From positions 124,001 through 188,000 of the forward strand of contig NZ_FQWZ01000001.1 in NCBI RefSeq assembly GCF_900129825.1: 64,000 bases of DNA, written 5' to 3'. The stretch's first letter is position 1. Each line of letters opens with the position of its first letter. A program made the position numbers and the translations under genes. Under the pieces are notes generated by a model. That model saw only the letters and a list, made by a program, of their open reading frames with translations, searched no databases and was not told the origin of the DNA. Shown one piece after another: positions 1-9,841 of this stretch. The DNA comes from Hydrocarboniphaga daqingensis. GTDB lineage: Bacteria > Pseudomonadota > Gammaproteobacteria > Nevskiales > Nevskiaceae.

Positions 1-2336
1 ACGCCGGAGTCGCCGCCCTTCATTGCACCGCCGACTTCGGCCTGGAACTTGTTCCATGCCTGCGGGCTGTTCCAGCCCGGGGCCCAAGCGTAGGGAACCA
101 GACCCGAGGGACGATCCTGGCTGCCGACGCCGTTGTAGCCTTCCATCGAGAACGACATCGCCGTATCGGCGTCCTGGGTCGAACGCGGCTCGTGCACGAA
201 CACCTTGGCGCGGGCCGCCGTGCGGCCCGACTGGCGCGGCGGCGCACGGTTGATCTTCATGCCCTGGATGCGGAAGCTGGCATTGGGCGCTGCGTTGGCG
301 ATACCGCGCAGCTGAGGCACTTGCGCCTCGCATTCGGCGAGCACGGCGTCGAGATTCTCGCCAGCGGTTTCACCACCGCGGATGCGGTCGATCCAGCGCC
401 AGCTTTCGCTGGTGTCGACGTGGCGGTCGTAGTACGCCGGGTCAAAGTTCTGGAAGTAGCGCTGAGCCCTGCCCTCGAAGTTGACCATCGTGCCGTCGCC
501 TTCGGCGAAGCTCGCGGCCGGCAGCACCACATCAGCACGCTGCGCGGTGGCCGTCATCTGCTGGTCGATCACGATCAGCGTGGACGCCGACAGCTTGGCG
601 ACGGCCGACGCCGGCAGGCGCCAATCGAGGTCATTTTCGAGCACGACGACGACGGCGTTCTGGCCCGCAACGCGTTCGATCGCAGCGTCGACGCTCGGCG
701 CTTCCAGCAGCGCCACGCCAAGGCTGTTGGCCTCGGCAACGGCCAGGCTGATCAGCGTCGCGCTGTTCTGACGATGCAAAGCGGTGGCGATGTTGGCAGC
801 GGCCTGGATCACCGCGAGCGAACCATTGGCGGTGCCCGACACAACCAGCGGCTTGCCGGCAGCACGCAGCGCGGCCGCGATTTCGGCAGCCACGGCCTTG
901 AGTTCGGCCGACAGCTTGGCCGGTACCGGCGCGGCGGCATCGATCTCGTGCGCGATCGCAAAGCCAAGCGTTGCAATCTCGTCCGGCGCCAAGCGCAGCC
1001 CACGGCGCGCGGTATCGTCCAGGCGCGTCGCCGACGGCGTCACGACATACATCGGGTTCAGCTCGTGCTGGGCAATGTCAGCGGCCGAATAGGCCTGCCA
1101 GTCCGGTACGCGCTTGTCGCGCGCCATCTGCAAGGCGCGACCGCGCGCAGCCTGACGCAGCGCCAGCGCAACGCGCGGCGCGGTCGCGAGCACGTCTTCG
1201 CCGAGCACCAGCACGGCGTCCGCGTCTTCGATCTGGCGGATCGTGGCAACCGGCACTTCACCGTCGCGCAGCACCTTCAGAACGGCAGCGGTCAAGGCTG
1301 CGTCCAGCTCGCTCATGCCGCTGCTGAAGTTCGCTGCACCGACCAGCGTCCGCAACATCACGTTGGCTTCGAGGCTGGCACGCGGCGAACCGATGCCGAG
1401 CACCGGCCGGCCGGCGCGAAGCAGCGACTGCACTTGGCTCAGCGCCTCGTCGGCTTCGACCGTGACGAACTGGCCGGCGCGCTTGATCTGCGCCTTGCGC
1501 GGACGGTCCTTGCGGTTGACGTGGCCGTAGCCGAAGCGGCCGCGGTCGCACAGGAAGTAGCCGTTGAGCTCACCGTGATAGCGATTCTCGATACGACGCA
1601 CTTCGCCGTAGCGCTCGCCCGGCGAGATGTTGCAGCCGACCGCGCAGCCCGTGCAGATGCTCGGCGCAAACTGCATGTCCCACTTGCGCACGTAGCGATC
1701 CGAGTGGGTTTTGTCGGTGAAAACGCCGGTCGGGCAGACCTCGGCCAGATTGCCGGAGAACTCGTTCTGCAACGTGCCGGGCCGCTCGCGGCCGAAGTAC
1801 ACATTGCTGGCCGTGCCGAACACGCCCAGATCGTTACCGCCTGCGTAGTCCTTGTAATAGCGCACGCAGCGATAGCAGGAAATGCAGCGGTTCATCTCGT
1901 GCGCGATGAACGGACCGAGGTCCTGGTTCAAGTGCGTGCGCTTGGTGAAGTGATATTGCCGGCTGTGATGGCCGGTCATCACCGTCATGTCCTGCAGGTG
2001 ACAGTGCCCACCTTCTTCACAGACCGGGCAGTCGTGCGGGTGGTTGGTCATCAGGAAGCTGACGATGGCCTCGCGGAATTCCTTGGCCTCGGCGTCATCG
2101 ATCGCGATGTAGGTGTTGTTCGACGCCGGCGTCATGCACGACATCACGATACGGCCGCGCTTGTCGTTCTCGTCGGCGTATTGCTTGACCGCGCATTGAC
2201 GGCAGGCGCCGACGCTGCCGAGCGCCGGGTGCCAGCAGAAATAAGGGATGTCGAGACCCAGCGACAAGCAGGCCTGCAACAGGTTGTCGGACCCGTCGAC
2301 CTCGTACTGCTTGCCGTCTACGTGAATGGTTGCCAT
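1..2336 (-). CDS. nuoG: NADH-quinone oxidoreductase subunit G (partial, C-terminus off the window)
   Basis: Peripheral-arm subunit of complex I that carries electrons through a chain of Fe-S clusters. About 778 codons are present from ATG at 2336; the gene runs off the left edge. The N-terminus is a [2Fe-2S] plant-ferredoxin domain (CWHP...CRQC...SCMTP), followed by [14 protein letters not shown] (His-ligated N5-type), CISCYRC, and then [13 protein letters not shown] plus [10 protein letters not shown]. The last pair matches the extra N7-type cluster site of E. coli NuoG. A molybdopterin-oxidoreductase-like body follows. It begins 9 bases after the nuoF stop and is the last visible gene of the nuo operon. 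Confidence 0.97.
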   Translation of the reverse strand, partial: MATIHVDGKQYEVDGSDNLLQACLSLGLDIPYFCWHPALGSVGACRQCAVKQYADENDKRGRIVMSCMTPASNNTYIAIDDAEAKEFREAIVSFLMTNHPHDCPVCEEGGHCHLQDMTVMTGHHSRQYHFTKRTHLNQDLGPFIAHEMNRCISCYRCVRYYKDYAGGNDLGVFGTASNVYFGRERPGTLQNEFSGNLAEVCPTGVFTDKTHSDRYVRKWDMQFAPSICTGCAVGCNISPGERYGEVRRIENRYHGELNGYFLCDRGRFGYGHVNRKDRPRKAQIKRAGQFVTVEADEALSQVQSLLRAGRPVLGIGSPRASLEANVMLRTLVGAANFSSGMSELDAALTAAVLKVLRDGEVPVATIRQIEDADAVLVLGEDVLATAPRVALALRQAARGRALQMARDKRVPDWQAYSAADIAQHELNPMYVVTPSATRLDDTARRGLRLAPDEIATLGFAIAHEIDAAAPVPAKLSAELKAVAAEIAAALRAAGKPLVVSGTANGSLAVIQAAANIATALHRQNSATLISLAVAEANSLGVALLEAPSVDAAIERVAGQNAVVVVLENDLDWRLPASAVAKLSASTLIVIDQQMTATAQRADVVLPAASFAEGDGTMVNFEGRAQRYFQNFDPAYYDRHVDTSESWRWIDRIRGGETAGENLDAVLAECEAQVPQLRGIANAAPNASFRIQGMKINRAPPRQSGRTAARAKVFVHEPRSTQDADTAMSFSMEGYNGVGSQDRPSGLVPYAWAPGWNSPQAWNKFQAEVGGAMKGGDSG

Positions 2337-2345
2337 GGGTGTGCC

Positions 2346-3650
2346 TCAGGCGGCCTTGGCGGGCTTCGCCAAGCCCGCTTCGAATTCGTGTCGGAAGTAC
2401 TTCAGAGCCGATTGCAGCGGCTCCATCGCACCCGGTGCATGTGCGCAGAACGTCTTGCCGGGACCCAGCCATTTGGTCAGCTTGGCCAGCACGTCGAGGT
2501 CTTCGGCTTGGCCCTGGCCGGCTTCAAATGCGCGCAGGATCTTGACGCTCCACGGCAGACCGTCGCGGCACGGCGTACACCAGCCGCAGGATTCGCGCGC
2601 GAAGAACTCTTCCAGATTACGCACGGCCGAAACCATGCTCTGGTCTTCGGCGACGACCGCGATCAGACCGGTGCCCATGCGCGAGCCGGCTTTGGCGATG
2701 GTGTCGAAGTCCATCGCCAGGTCCAGATGCTCCGGCAGCAGGAAGTCGGTCGACGCGCCGCCCGGCAACCACGCCTTGAGCTTCTTGCCATCGCGCATGC
2801 CACCGGCGTGCACTTCGAGCAGTTCGCGCGCAGTCGTGCCGATCGGCAACTCCCAAGTGCCCGTTTTGTTGGCACGGCCCGAGCAGCCATACATCTTGGT
2901 GCCGGCGTCCTTGCTCTTGCCCTGGCTCAAGCCCTTGAACCAGTCCGCACCGTTCAACACGATGTGCGGCACATTCATCAGCGTTTCGACGTTGTTGACC
3001 ACGGTCGGCCGACCCCACAAGCCGGCAATCTGCGGGAACGGCGGCTTGGCGCGCGGGTTGGCGCGGCGGCCTTCCAGCGAGTTGATCAGCGCCGTTTCTT
3101 CGCCGCAGATATAGCGACCCGCACCGGTGTGGACGAACAGCTCGAAGCTCCACTCGCTGCCGAGCACGTTCTTGCCGACGTAGCCGGCGGCACGCGCCTC
3201 GGCCAGCGCCTTGTTCAGACGATCAGCGGCGACGATGTATTCGCCGCGCAGAAAGATATAGCCGCGCGTGGCCTGAATCGCATAGCCGACCAGAATCATC
3301 GCCTCGATCAGCTGATGCGGCGCCTGCTCCATCAGCAAGCGGTCTTTGAACGTGCCCGGCTCCATCTCGTCGGCATTGCAGACGAGGTACTTCTCACCCG
3401 CGTCGGGGCCCATCGGCACCAGCGACCATTTGACACCCGCGGGGAAGCCCGCGCCGCCACGGCCGCGCAGGTTGGCGTCTTTGACGATCGCCTGGATTTG
3501 TTGCGGCGTGTATTCGCGAACCGATTTCTTCAGGCTCGAATAGCCGTTTTCAGCTTCGAAGCCGGGCAGATCGAGCGGACCGGCCGCACGATCGATCAAA
3601 CGGGTCAGCGGACGCTGATAATGAGGGTCCGCCGCGCTACGCAAGCTCAT
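2346..3650 (-). CDS. nuoF: NADH-quinone oxidoreductase subunit F
   Basis: NADH- and FMN-binding subunit where complex I takes electrons from NADH. It has 434 residues, normal for the family. The FMN/NADH loop [13 protein letters not shown] and the acidic [13 protein letters not shown] segment are present. The C-terminal N3 [4Fe-4S] site reads [12 protein letters not shown] with a further Cys near the end ([10 protein letters not shown]). The start codon overlaps the nuoE stop by 4 bases (ATGA), which suggests translational coupling. Confidence 0.98.
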   Translation of the reverse strand: MSLRSAADPHYQRPLTRLIDRAAGPLDLPGFEAENGYSSLKKSVREYTPQQIQAIVKDANLRGRGGAGFPAGVKWSLVPMGPDAGEKYLVCNADEMEPGTFKDRLLMEQAPHQLIEAMILVGYAIQATRGYIFLRGEYIVAADRLNKALAEARAAGYVGKNVLGSEWSFELFVHTGAGRYICGEETALINSLEGRRANPRAKPPFPQIAGLWGRPTVVNNVETLMNVPHIVLNGADWFKGLSQGKSKDAGTKMYGCSGRANKTGTWELPIGTTARELLEVHAGGMRDGKKLKAWLPGGASTDFLLPEHLDLAMDFDTIAKAGSRMGTGLIAVVAEDQSMVSAVRNLEEFFARESCGWCTPCRDGLPWSVKILRAFEAGQGQAEDLDVLAKLTKWLGPGKTFCAHAPGAMEPLQSALKYFRHEFEAGLAKPAKAA

Positions 3651-4174
3651 GGGTACGCCTCCAGCAATGCCTTGATCTGTGCCGGCTCCACCGGGCCATG
3701 CAGATCGTCGTCAATCATCAGGGTCGCGCCGCGATCGCAGGCACCAAGGCAGCAGATCGGCAGCAGCGTGAAACGGTTGTCCGGTGTCGTACCGCCGAGG
3801 CGCACGCCCAAGTGCTCGATCAAGCCGTCGCGCAGTTCCTCGTAGCCGGTCAGGTGGCAGGAAATGCTGTCGCAGACCTTGATCACGTGGCGTCCGACCG
3901 GACGCCGGAAGATCAGGTTGTAGAACGTCGCCACGCCTTCCAGATCGGCCGCGGAAATGTTGATGGCCGCCGCGATCACCGGGATCGCCTCGTCCGACAC
4001 CCAGCCGCGGTGTTTCTGCACGATCTTCAGCGCTTCGATGCTGGCCGCACGCGAATCGGGATAGTGGGACAGCTCGTGTTCGATCTCGTGGCGCTCTTCG
4101 TCGCTGAGTACGAACGGCGCCGCAACGGCAGCGGGTTTGACCAGATCGGCCAGTTTTACGATGGTTTCGGTCAT
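3647..4174 (-). CDS. nuoE: NADH-quinone oxidoreductase subunit E
   Basis: 24-kDa-type thioredoxin-fold subunit carrying the [2Fe-2S] cluster N1a of complex I. It has 175 residues. The ligand pattern is visible as CDSISC in the middle and CCLGACDRG near the C-terminus. It lies between nuoCD (1-base gap) and nuoF (4-base overlap), the expected operon position. Nothing unusual was seen. Confidence 0.97.
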   Translation of the reverse strand: MTETIVKLADLVKPAAVAAPFVLSDEERHEIEHELSHYPDSRAASIEALKIVQKHRGWVSDEAIPVIAAAINISAADLEGVATFYNLIFRRPVGRHVIKVCDSISCHLTGYEELRDGLIEHLGVRLGGTTPDNRFTLLPICCLGACDRGATLMIDDDLHGPVEPAQIKALLEAYP

Positions 4175-4175
4175 A

Positions 4176-5939
4176 TCAACGGTCCACGTCGGCCATCACG
4201 AAGTCGATCGAGGCGATATACGCGATCAAGTCGGGCACCATCTGGCCGCGAATCGCGCTCGGAATCTGCTGCAGATGCGCAAAGCTGGGCGTGCGGATGC
4301 GGGTTCGATAGCTCATCGTGTTCGCATCGCTGGTCAGGTAGTAGCTGTTGATGCCCTTGGTAGCCTCGATCATCTGCGAGGTTTCACCCGCCGGCATGAT
4401 CGGCCCCCAAGACACGCCGAGGAAGTGCGTGATCAGCGTTTCGATGTCCTTGAGCGTGCGTTCCTTCGGTGGCGGCGTCGTCAGCGGATGGTCGGCCTTG
4501 TACGAGCCCGACGGCATGTTGTTCAAGCACTGCTCGATGATGCGCAGCGACTGGCGGATTTCTTCTTCGCGCATCAAGGCGCGCTCGTAGACGTCGCCCT
4601 TGTCGCCGACCGGCACTTCGAACTCGAAGTTCTCGTAACCGGAATACGGCCGCGCCTTGCGCAGGTCGTAGTTGCAGCCGGTGGCGCGCAAGCCCGGGCC
4701 GGTCACGCCCCACTCGAGCGCTGCGGCCGTGTCATAGGCCGCCACACCACGCGAACGCGAGATCAGGATCGAGTTCTGCAACGCGGCCTTGCGATATTCG
4801 TCGAGACGCTTCGGCATCCAGTCGAGGAACTCGCGAACCTTGACCTCCCAGCCGCGCGGCAGGTCATGCGCCAAGCCGCCGATACGGAACCAAGCCGGGT
4901 GCATGCGGAAGCCGGTGATGCTTTCGATGACGTCGTAGGCTTTCTGGCGGTCGACGAACATGAAGAACACCGGCGACATCGCGCCGACGTCCTGCGCGTA
5001 GGTGCCGTAGAACAGCAGATGCGAGGTGATGCGGAAGAACTCGCACAGCATCACGCGGATGGTCTCGACGCGCGCCGGCACCTTGATGCCGGCGATCTTC
5101 TCGAGCGCCATCACGTACGGCAGGTTGTTCATCACCCCGCCGAGATAGTCGATGCGGTCGGTGTACGGAATGTAGGTGTGCCAGCTCTGGCGCTCGCCCA
5201 TCTTTTCGGCGCCACGATGGTGGTAGCCGATGTCCGGAACGCAGTCGACGACTTCTTCGCCGTCGAGCTGCAGCACGATACGAAACGCGCCGTGGGCCGA
5301 AGGATGGTTCGGTCCCAGGTTCAGGAACATGAAGTCGTGATCGCTGGCACTGCGGCTCATGCCCCAGTCTTCAGGCTGGAAGCGCAGCGCTTCCTGCTCC
5401 TGATCCTGACGCAGCGCATCAAGCTGGTACGGGTCGAACTCGGTGGCGCGTGCGTTGTATTCCTTGCGCAGCGGATGCCCTTCCCAGCTCGGCGGCAGCA
5501 GGATGCGTCGCAAATGCGGATGCCCGTCGAACACGATGCCGAACATGTCCCAGACTTCGCGCTCGTACCAATTGGCATTGGCGTAGATCGGGACGATCGA
5601 CTTCAGCGACGGAAACTCGCCGATCAGCGCCACTTTGAGCCGGATATCGGCGTTGCGCTCGATCGACAGCAACTGGTAGACGACCGTGAAATCAGCGGGC
5701 GGTAGGCCGGCGCGGTGTTTGCGCAGGCGCTCGTCGACGGCCGTCAGGTCGTACAGCATCTTGAAAGGCCGCGCGATCTCGTTCTTGAGGAAGCGCAGCA
5801 CTTCGTGGAGCCGATCGGCCGGCAGCCACAGCGTCGGCATGCCGTCGACCGTGGTCTGCAGCGTGAAGGTGTTGTCGCCGAAACGCGCGAACAGATCGCG
5901 CACGACCTCCGGCAGGGTCAGCGGCGTTCCGTCAGCCAT
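4176..5939 (-). CDS. nuoC: NADH-quinone oxidoreductase subunit C/D (fused)
   Basis: A single 587-residue protein joining NuoC (about residues 1-190, with [13 protein letters not shown] and [10 protein letters not shown]) to NuoD (about 200-587, with [10 protein letters not shown] and [11 protein letters not shown]). NuoD contributes to the quinone-binding site together with NuoB. The C/D fusion is the arrangement of E. coli and Pseudomonas; many other proteobacteria keep two genes. The ATG at 5939 shares one base with the nuoB stop (TGATG). Also called nuoCD. Confidence 0.98.
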   Translation of the reverse strand: MADGTPLTLPEVVRDLFARFGDNTFTLQTTVDGMPTLWLPADRLHEVLRFLKNEIARPFKMLYDLTAVDERLRKHRAGLPPADFTVVYQLLSIERNADIRLKVALIGEFPSLKSIVPIYANANWYEREVWDMFGIVFDGHPHLRRILLPPSWEGHPLRKEYNARATEFDPYQLDALRQDQEQEALRFQPEDWGMSRSASDHDFMFLNLGPNHPSAHGAFRIVLQLDGEEVVDCVPDIGYHHRGAEKMGERQSWHTYIPYTDRIDYLGGVMNNLPYVMALEKIAGIKVPARVETIRVMLCEFFRITSHLLFYGTYAQDVGAMSPVFFMFVDRQKAYDVIESITGFRMHPAWFRIGGLAHDLPRGWEVKVREFLDWMPKRLDEYRKAALQNSILISRSRGVAAYDTAAALEWGVTGPGLRATGCNYDLRKARPYSGYENFEFEVPVGDKGDVYERALMREEEIRQSLRIIEQCLNNMPSGSYKADHPLTTPPPKERTLKDIETLITHFLGVSWGPIMPAGETSQMIEATKGINSYYLTSDANTMSYRTRIRTPSFAHLQQIPSAIRGQMVPDLIAYIASIDFVMADVDR

Positions 5940-6625
5940 CAGTTCGACCCATCCAGGAAGTCAGGCGAGCGCAGGATCGTCTGGGCGTTGCGCTCGGCTT
6001 GCTTGCGGTCTCGTTCGGCCGGCATGTTGGCCTTGTAGATGCCCTGATCACCGACAACCCACGACAGCGGACGCTGCTCCTTGCCGATCGAGTCCTGCAA
6101 CATCATCAGCCCTTGCAGGAAGGCCTCGGGGCGCGGCGGGCAACCGGGCACGTACAGATCGACTGGCAAAAACTTGTCGACGCCCTGCACGACGGAATAG
6201 ATGTCGTACATGCCACCCGAGTTCGCGCATGAGCCCATCGAGATCACCCAACGCGGCTCCAGCAGCTGCTCATAGAGCCGCTGCACGACCGGCGCCATCT
6301 TCACGAAGCAGGTGCCGGCGATGACCATCAGGTCGGCCTGTCGCGGTGAAGCGCGGATGACTTCGGCGCCGAAGCGGGCCAAGTCATGCGTCGGCGTGAA
6401 CGCGGTGGCCATTTCGACGTAGCAGCACGACAGGCCGAAGTTGTACGGCCAGATCGAGTTTTTGCGACCCCAGTTGACCAAGTCCGACAGCTTGGCGGTC
6501 AGCACATTGCGTTTGACCTGCTCTTCAGTGAATACATCGCCGGGCTCGCGGCGCGTGTAGTCCTTGGTCAGCGGCGACACGCCGGTGGGACGATTCGGGT
6601 CGATGCGGGTGAGGGTGTATTCCAT
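5939..6625 (-). CDS. nuoB: NADH-quinone oxidoreductase subunit B
   Basis: Carries the terminal [4Fe-4S] cluster N2 that reduces quinone. It has 228 residues. The four cysteine ligands are seen in SCCYVEM (two adjacent Cys), GSCANSGG and PGCPPRPE. It starts 42 bases after the nuoA stop and overlaps nuoCD by one base, so it is co-transcribed with the operon. Confidence 0.98.
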   Translation of the reverse strand: MEYTLTRIDPNRPTGVSPLTKDYTRREPGDVFTEEQVKRNVLTAKLSDLVNWGRKNSIWPYNFGLSCCYVEMATAFTPTHDLARFGAEVIRASPRQADLMVIAGTCFVKMAPVVQRLYEQLLEPRWVISMGSCANSGGMYDIYSVVQGVDKFLPVDLYVPGCPPRPEAFLQGLMMLQDSIGKEQRPLSWVVGDQGIYKANMPAERDRKQAERNAQTILRSPDFLDGSN

Positions 6626-6667
6626 GGCTGGCCTCTGGCTGGCAGATCGAAAGGGAACGCTGTCGCG

Positions 6668-7096
6668 TTAAACGCTCGCCCCGCCTTGGTTTTTGGGATG
6701 GACCTGCAAGGCCTGCCGCTTTTTGCGGGAGGCCGGAGCCCAGTCGAGGGCACCGATGCGCGCCAGGTACACCAGGCTCGCCAGCAGTATGAAGATGAAA
6801 ACGGCCGCTTCAACGAACCCGACCCAGCCCGACTCGCGCACCGACACGGCCCAGGCGTAAAGAAACAGGGCTTCGACGTCGAAGATCACGAAGAACACCG
6901 CCACCAGATAGAACTTGGCGGACAGGCGCAGATTCTCGGGCGAGGCGGATACAACGCCGGACTCGAACGGCTCGTTACGGGCCCGGGCGCCGCTGCGGCC
7001 ACCGAGCAGCGCAGACAGACCGAGCATCACGGTGCACAGGCCCAGTACGGCCACGATATAGACCGCGATCGACCAGAATTCAGGCGATGTCGTCAT
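6668..7096 (-). CDS. nuoA: NADH-quinone oxidoreductase subunit A
   Basis: Small membrane subunit of complex I with 142 residues and three hydrophobic helices (about 9-31, 62-84 and 92-112). The conserved cytoplasmic-loop motif FESGV and the helix-2 sequence [12 protein letters not shown] are present. The C-terminal tail is basic and soluble. A clear Shine-Dalgarno AGGAG lies upstream of the ATG. It is the first gene of the nuo operon, facing away from the CDF gene. Confidence 0.96.
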   Translation of the reverse strand: MTTSPEFWSIAVYIVAVLGLCTVMLGLSALLGGRSGARARNEPFESGVVSASPENLRLSAKFYLVAVFFVIFDVEALFLYAWAVSVRESGWVGFVEAAVFIFILLASLVYLARIGALDWAPASRKKRQALQVHPKNQGGASV

Positions 7097-7475
7097 CGGC
7101 TCAGCCTCTCCTGATCACCTACCGACCGTCCGGCCACGTTGCCGGAGATCCCGATAGATGAGTCTCGATAAGTATCAAATGACGACCGAAGTCGCCGGAT
7201 GCGTCTCTTGTGCAGGAACCGGCATCCCACTGCCGGCCTGTTGCAGCGCCAAGGCTGCATTCGACGCTGGTCCTCATGTCGCCGCAGCACGGACGGGCGT
7301 CGTTTATCCCGCGGAGTATATCGCGACCTACTCCAAACGAGCGTGTCGAGTTTTGGATAAGGGCTCACCGAATTTTCGATCGGCGACGTTGACCCCTGTT
7401 TGAAGACGCTTGGATGCGGAACGCCCCTACCCGCACCCGCTTGGCGCGCTGCCGGCAATCAACGACCATCGCTGG
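7097..7475. other. Divergent intergenic region between nuoA and the CDF gene
   Basis: A 379-base region that should hold promoters for nuo (leftward) and the CDF gene (rightward). No RNA gene was recognised, and neither secG nor tRNA-Leu, often found upstream of nuoA, is here. The small reading frames in it have no ribosome site or family resemblance. Confidence 0.6.
7151..7178 (-). promoter_or_regulatory. Candidate nuo promoter
   Basis: On the minus strand, TTGATA (7178-7173) is separated by 16 bases from TATCGG (7156-7151), upstream of nuoA. The -35 is a good sigma-70 match and the -10 only fair. Position is sensible, but this is a visual match only. Confidence 0.35.
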
Positions 7476-8423
7476 ATGAATACCCGATCCGTGGCGGCCC
7501 ATCCCCCTGCAGACCCCGACCAGTACGCCCGCAGCGTGCGGCGCGTGTTGTGGGGAACGCTGGCGCTGAACATCGGCGTCTGCCTGCTGAAGCTGATCGT
7601 GGGGCTATGGACCGGCTCGCTGGCGATCATGGCCGACGCCATTCACAGCCTCACCGACAGCCTCAACAACGTGATGGGTCTGGTGGTCATGCGCTGGTCA
7701 GCCCCCCCGCCCGACCGCGAACACCCTTATGGCCATCTCAAGTTCGAGGCGATCGGTGCGCTGGGGATCGCCGCGATGCTCGGCATTGCCTGCTTCGAGG
7801 TGGTCAAGCCCGCCGTGATGCGGCTCATCGACGGCGATCGGGGTCACGTGACCATGAACGTCACGGCGATCGGCCTGATGGGCATCGTGTTGCTGGTCAA
7901 TATCGGGGTCGCCTGGTTCGAACGGCGGGCCGGTCTGCGGCTGCACAGCAAACTGCTGCTGGCGGACGCGGCGCAGACCTTCGGCGACATCTGGATCACG
8001 CTCGGCGTGATCGCCGGCAGCCTCGGCATCTGGCTGCTGGGCTGGTGGTGGCTGGATGTGGTGCTGGCGATACCGGTCGCGATCGCGGTGATCGCCAGCG
8101 GCTGGGCCGTGGTCCGCAGCAATCTGCCCTGGCTGCTGGACGAGGCGGCGATTGCACCCGACGAGATCCAGCAGATCGCACTGTCAGTCGAAGGTGTCGT
8201 GGATTGCCACGCGGTGGCCTCGCGCGGTCTGGTCGGGCGTCAGGCTTTCGTCGAGATGCACCTGATCACCACGGTCCGCGATGTGGAGACCTCGCACCGG
8301 ATGACCGAGGAAATCGAGCGATTGCTGACCGAGCGCTACGGTCCGGTCGCGGCAACGATCCATGTCGAACCGGAGCGCTACGCCGAGAACGGCGCGACCG
8401 CTGAACGAACGGTCAGCGCGTAA
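7476..8423 (+). CDS. Cation diffusion facilitator (CDF) family metal exporter
   Basis: A 315-residue inner-membrane divalent-metal/proton antiporter. Six membrane helices are followed by the cytoplasmic metallochaperone-like domain (about 230-300), ending in the family IHVEP. Helix 2 has the usual HxxxD (His57, Asp61, in ADAIHSLTD). Helix 5 reads ADAAQTFGD, so the expected His is Gln167, with Asp171 kept. The substrate therefore cannot be assumed to be Zn2+. I chose ATG 7476 because alignment to the family begins just after it; an in-frame ATG at 7410 would add 22 residues of low-complexity leader. It is monocistronic and divergent from nuo. Confidence 0.9.
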   Translation: MNTRSVAAHPPADPDQYARSVRRVLWGTLALNIGVCLLKLIVGLWTGSLAIMADAIHSLTDSLNNVMGLVVMRWSAPPPDREHPYGHLKFEAIGALGIAAMLGIACFEVVKPAVMRLIDGDRGHVTMNVTAIGLMGIVLLVNIGVAWFERRAGLRLHSKLLLADAAQTFGDIWITLGVIAGSLGIWLLGWWWLDVVLAIPVAIAVIASGWAVVRSNLPWLLDEAAIAPDEIQQIALSVEGVVDCHAVASRGLVGRQAFVEMHLITTVRDVETSHRMTEEIERLLTERYGPVAATIHVEPERYAENGATAERTVSA

Positions 8424-8485
8424 CACGATCGTCACGCAGGCCGTACAACATCGCCGACCCGAATTTTTCCTACACGCGTTGACCC

Positions 8486-9820
8486 ATGCCTGCCATTGAT
8501 AACTTTCGCCGCATTGCACGCGGCCGCTTGACCCGTCGCCAGGTGTTGCGCGACAGCTTTCTCGGTATGGGCCTGCTCAGCATCGGCGGCGGCCTGACGG
8601 CCTGCGGCGGCGGCGCCGACGGCTCCATCATCGACGGCGGAAGCGGCGGTGGCGTCGGCGGCACCGGCCGCTTGTCGTTCCCGGAACTGAATACTGAACC
8701 GGATGCTAACGGCCTGCTGATCCCGAAAGGCTTCACCAGCCGCGTGATCGCCGAAGCGAACAGGCCCGTCGGCAGCACGGGCTTCAATTGGCATACCGAT
8801 CCCGACGGCGGCGCCGTGTTCCCGGCGCCGGACGGTGGCTGGGTCTATGTCAGCAATCGCGAGTTTCTGCCCGGCGGTGTCGACGCGATCCGCTTTGATG
8901 CCAAGGGCGAGATCGTCAGCGCTTACAACATCCTGCCCGGCCTGCTGACCCGCTTGAACTGCGGCGGCGGCGTGACGCCCTGGGGCACCTGGATGTCGGG
9001 CGAGGAATACGATCTGGGCGTGATCTGGGAGTGCGATCCGTTCGATACCACCGGGCGCAACGTCACGCGCTGGCGCGGCCTGGGCACTTACTACCATGAG
9101 GCCGTGGCCGTCGATCCGACGACCAATTATCTGTACATGACCGAGGACCGGCCGGACGGTCGCTTCTATCGGTTTGTGCCGACCAACCCCAACGTCGGCG
9201 GACGCCCGAGCGAAACCGGAACGCTGCAGGCGCTGCGCGTGCTGACCTCGGACGACATCAACGCCGAAACCGCGAAAGGCCCGTGGAAGATCGACTGGCT
9301 GGACATTCCCAATCCGAATCCGATCAGCATCGCCCAAGGTGATCTGACGATCGGCGGGACGCCGACGCGCCGCCAGGTGCCCGAAACCACCGCTTTCAAC
9401 GGCGGCGAAGGGATCTGGTACCAGAAGGGCGTCATGTACGTTGGCACCAAGGGAGACCGCCGCGTCTACGCGGTCGACCTTGCCGCTCAGACGCTACAAG
9501 TGCTGTACGACGATGCGTTCCATCAGCCCAATCCGGTGCTCGACTCGGTCGACAACATCGTCATGACGCCGGGCGGCGACATCGTCGTCGTCGAGGACAA
9601 GAGCGAGGCCAACCAGCAGGCGGTGGCGATCCAGCCCGACGGCCGAATCGCACCGATGGTGCAGCTGGTCGGTCACGAAGGCTCCGAAATCACCGGGCCG
9701 GCGTTCTCGCCCGATGGACGCTTCTTCTACTTCAGCTCCCAGCGCGGCCCCGGCAATGGCAACTCGGTCGGTACCGCGGGCATCACGTACGCGATCGAAG
9801 GCCCCTGGTACCGCAGCTAG
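8486..9820 (+). CDS. PhoX-like phosphatase (DUF839), Tat lipoprotein
   Basis: A 444-residue predicted extracytoplasmic protein of the PhoX family (Ca/Fe-dependent alkaline phosphatases). The N-terminus has a twin-arginine signal (LTRRQVLRD), a hydrophobic stretch and a lipobox LTAC-G, then a Gly/Ser linker. Family motifs include NCGGGVTPWGTWMSGEEY, containing the Cys and Glu expected of the PhoX metal site, and GRFYRF. It is shorter than classical PhoX, so substrate is uncertain. It starts the four-gene phosphatase island, 21 bases before the next gene, and is likely co-transcribed with it. Confidence 0.85.
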   Translation: MPAIDNFRRIARGRLTRRQVLRDSFLGMGLLSIGGGLTACGGGADGSIIDGGSGGGVGGTGRLSFPELNTEPDANGLLIPKGFTSRVIAEANRPVGSTGFNWHTDPDGGAVFPAPDGGWVYVSNREFLPGGVDAIRFDAKGEIVSAYNILPGLLTRLNCGGGVTPWGTWMSGEEYDLGVIWECDPFDTTGRNVTRWRGLGTYYHEAVAVDPTTNYLYMTEDRPDGRFYRFVPTNPNVGGRPSETGTLQALRVLTSDDINAETAKGPWKIDWLDIPNPNPISIAQGDLTIGGTPTRRQVPETTAFNGGEGIWYQKGVMYVGTKGDRRVYAVDLAAQTLQVLYDDAFHQPNPVLDSVDNIVMTPGGDIVVVEDKSEANQQAVAIQPDGRIAPMVQLVGHEGSEITGPAFSPDGRFFYFSSQRGPGNGNSVGTAGITYAIEGPWYRS

Positions 9821-9841
9821 TCGACACTGGGAGCAGATCAG

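Noticed and set aside
192-3845. 1217-codon open frame on the plus strand
   Set aside because: It is antisense to nuoG, nuoF and nuoE, all of which have clear families. High GC lengthens open frames on the opposite strand; the product is His/Arg/Gln-rich and family-less.
8424-8485. Pho box upstream of the PhoX-like gene
   Set aside because: TCGTCAC and CCGTACA are present but neither the spacing nor the second half fits the CTGTCA-type direct repeats.
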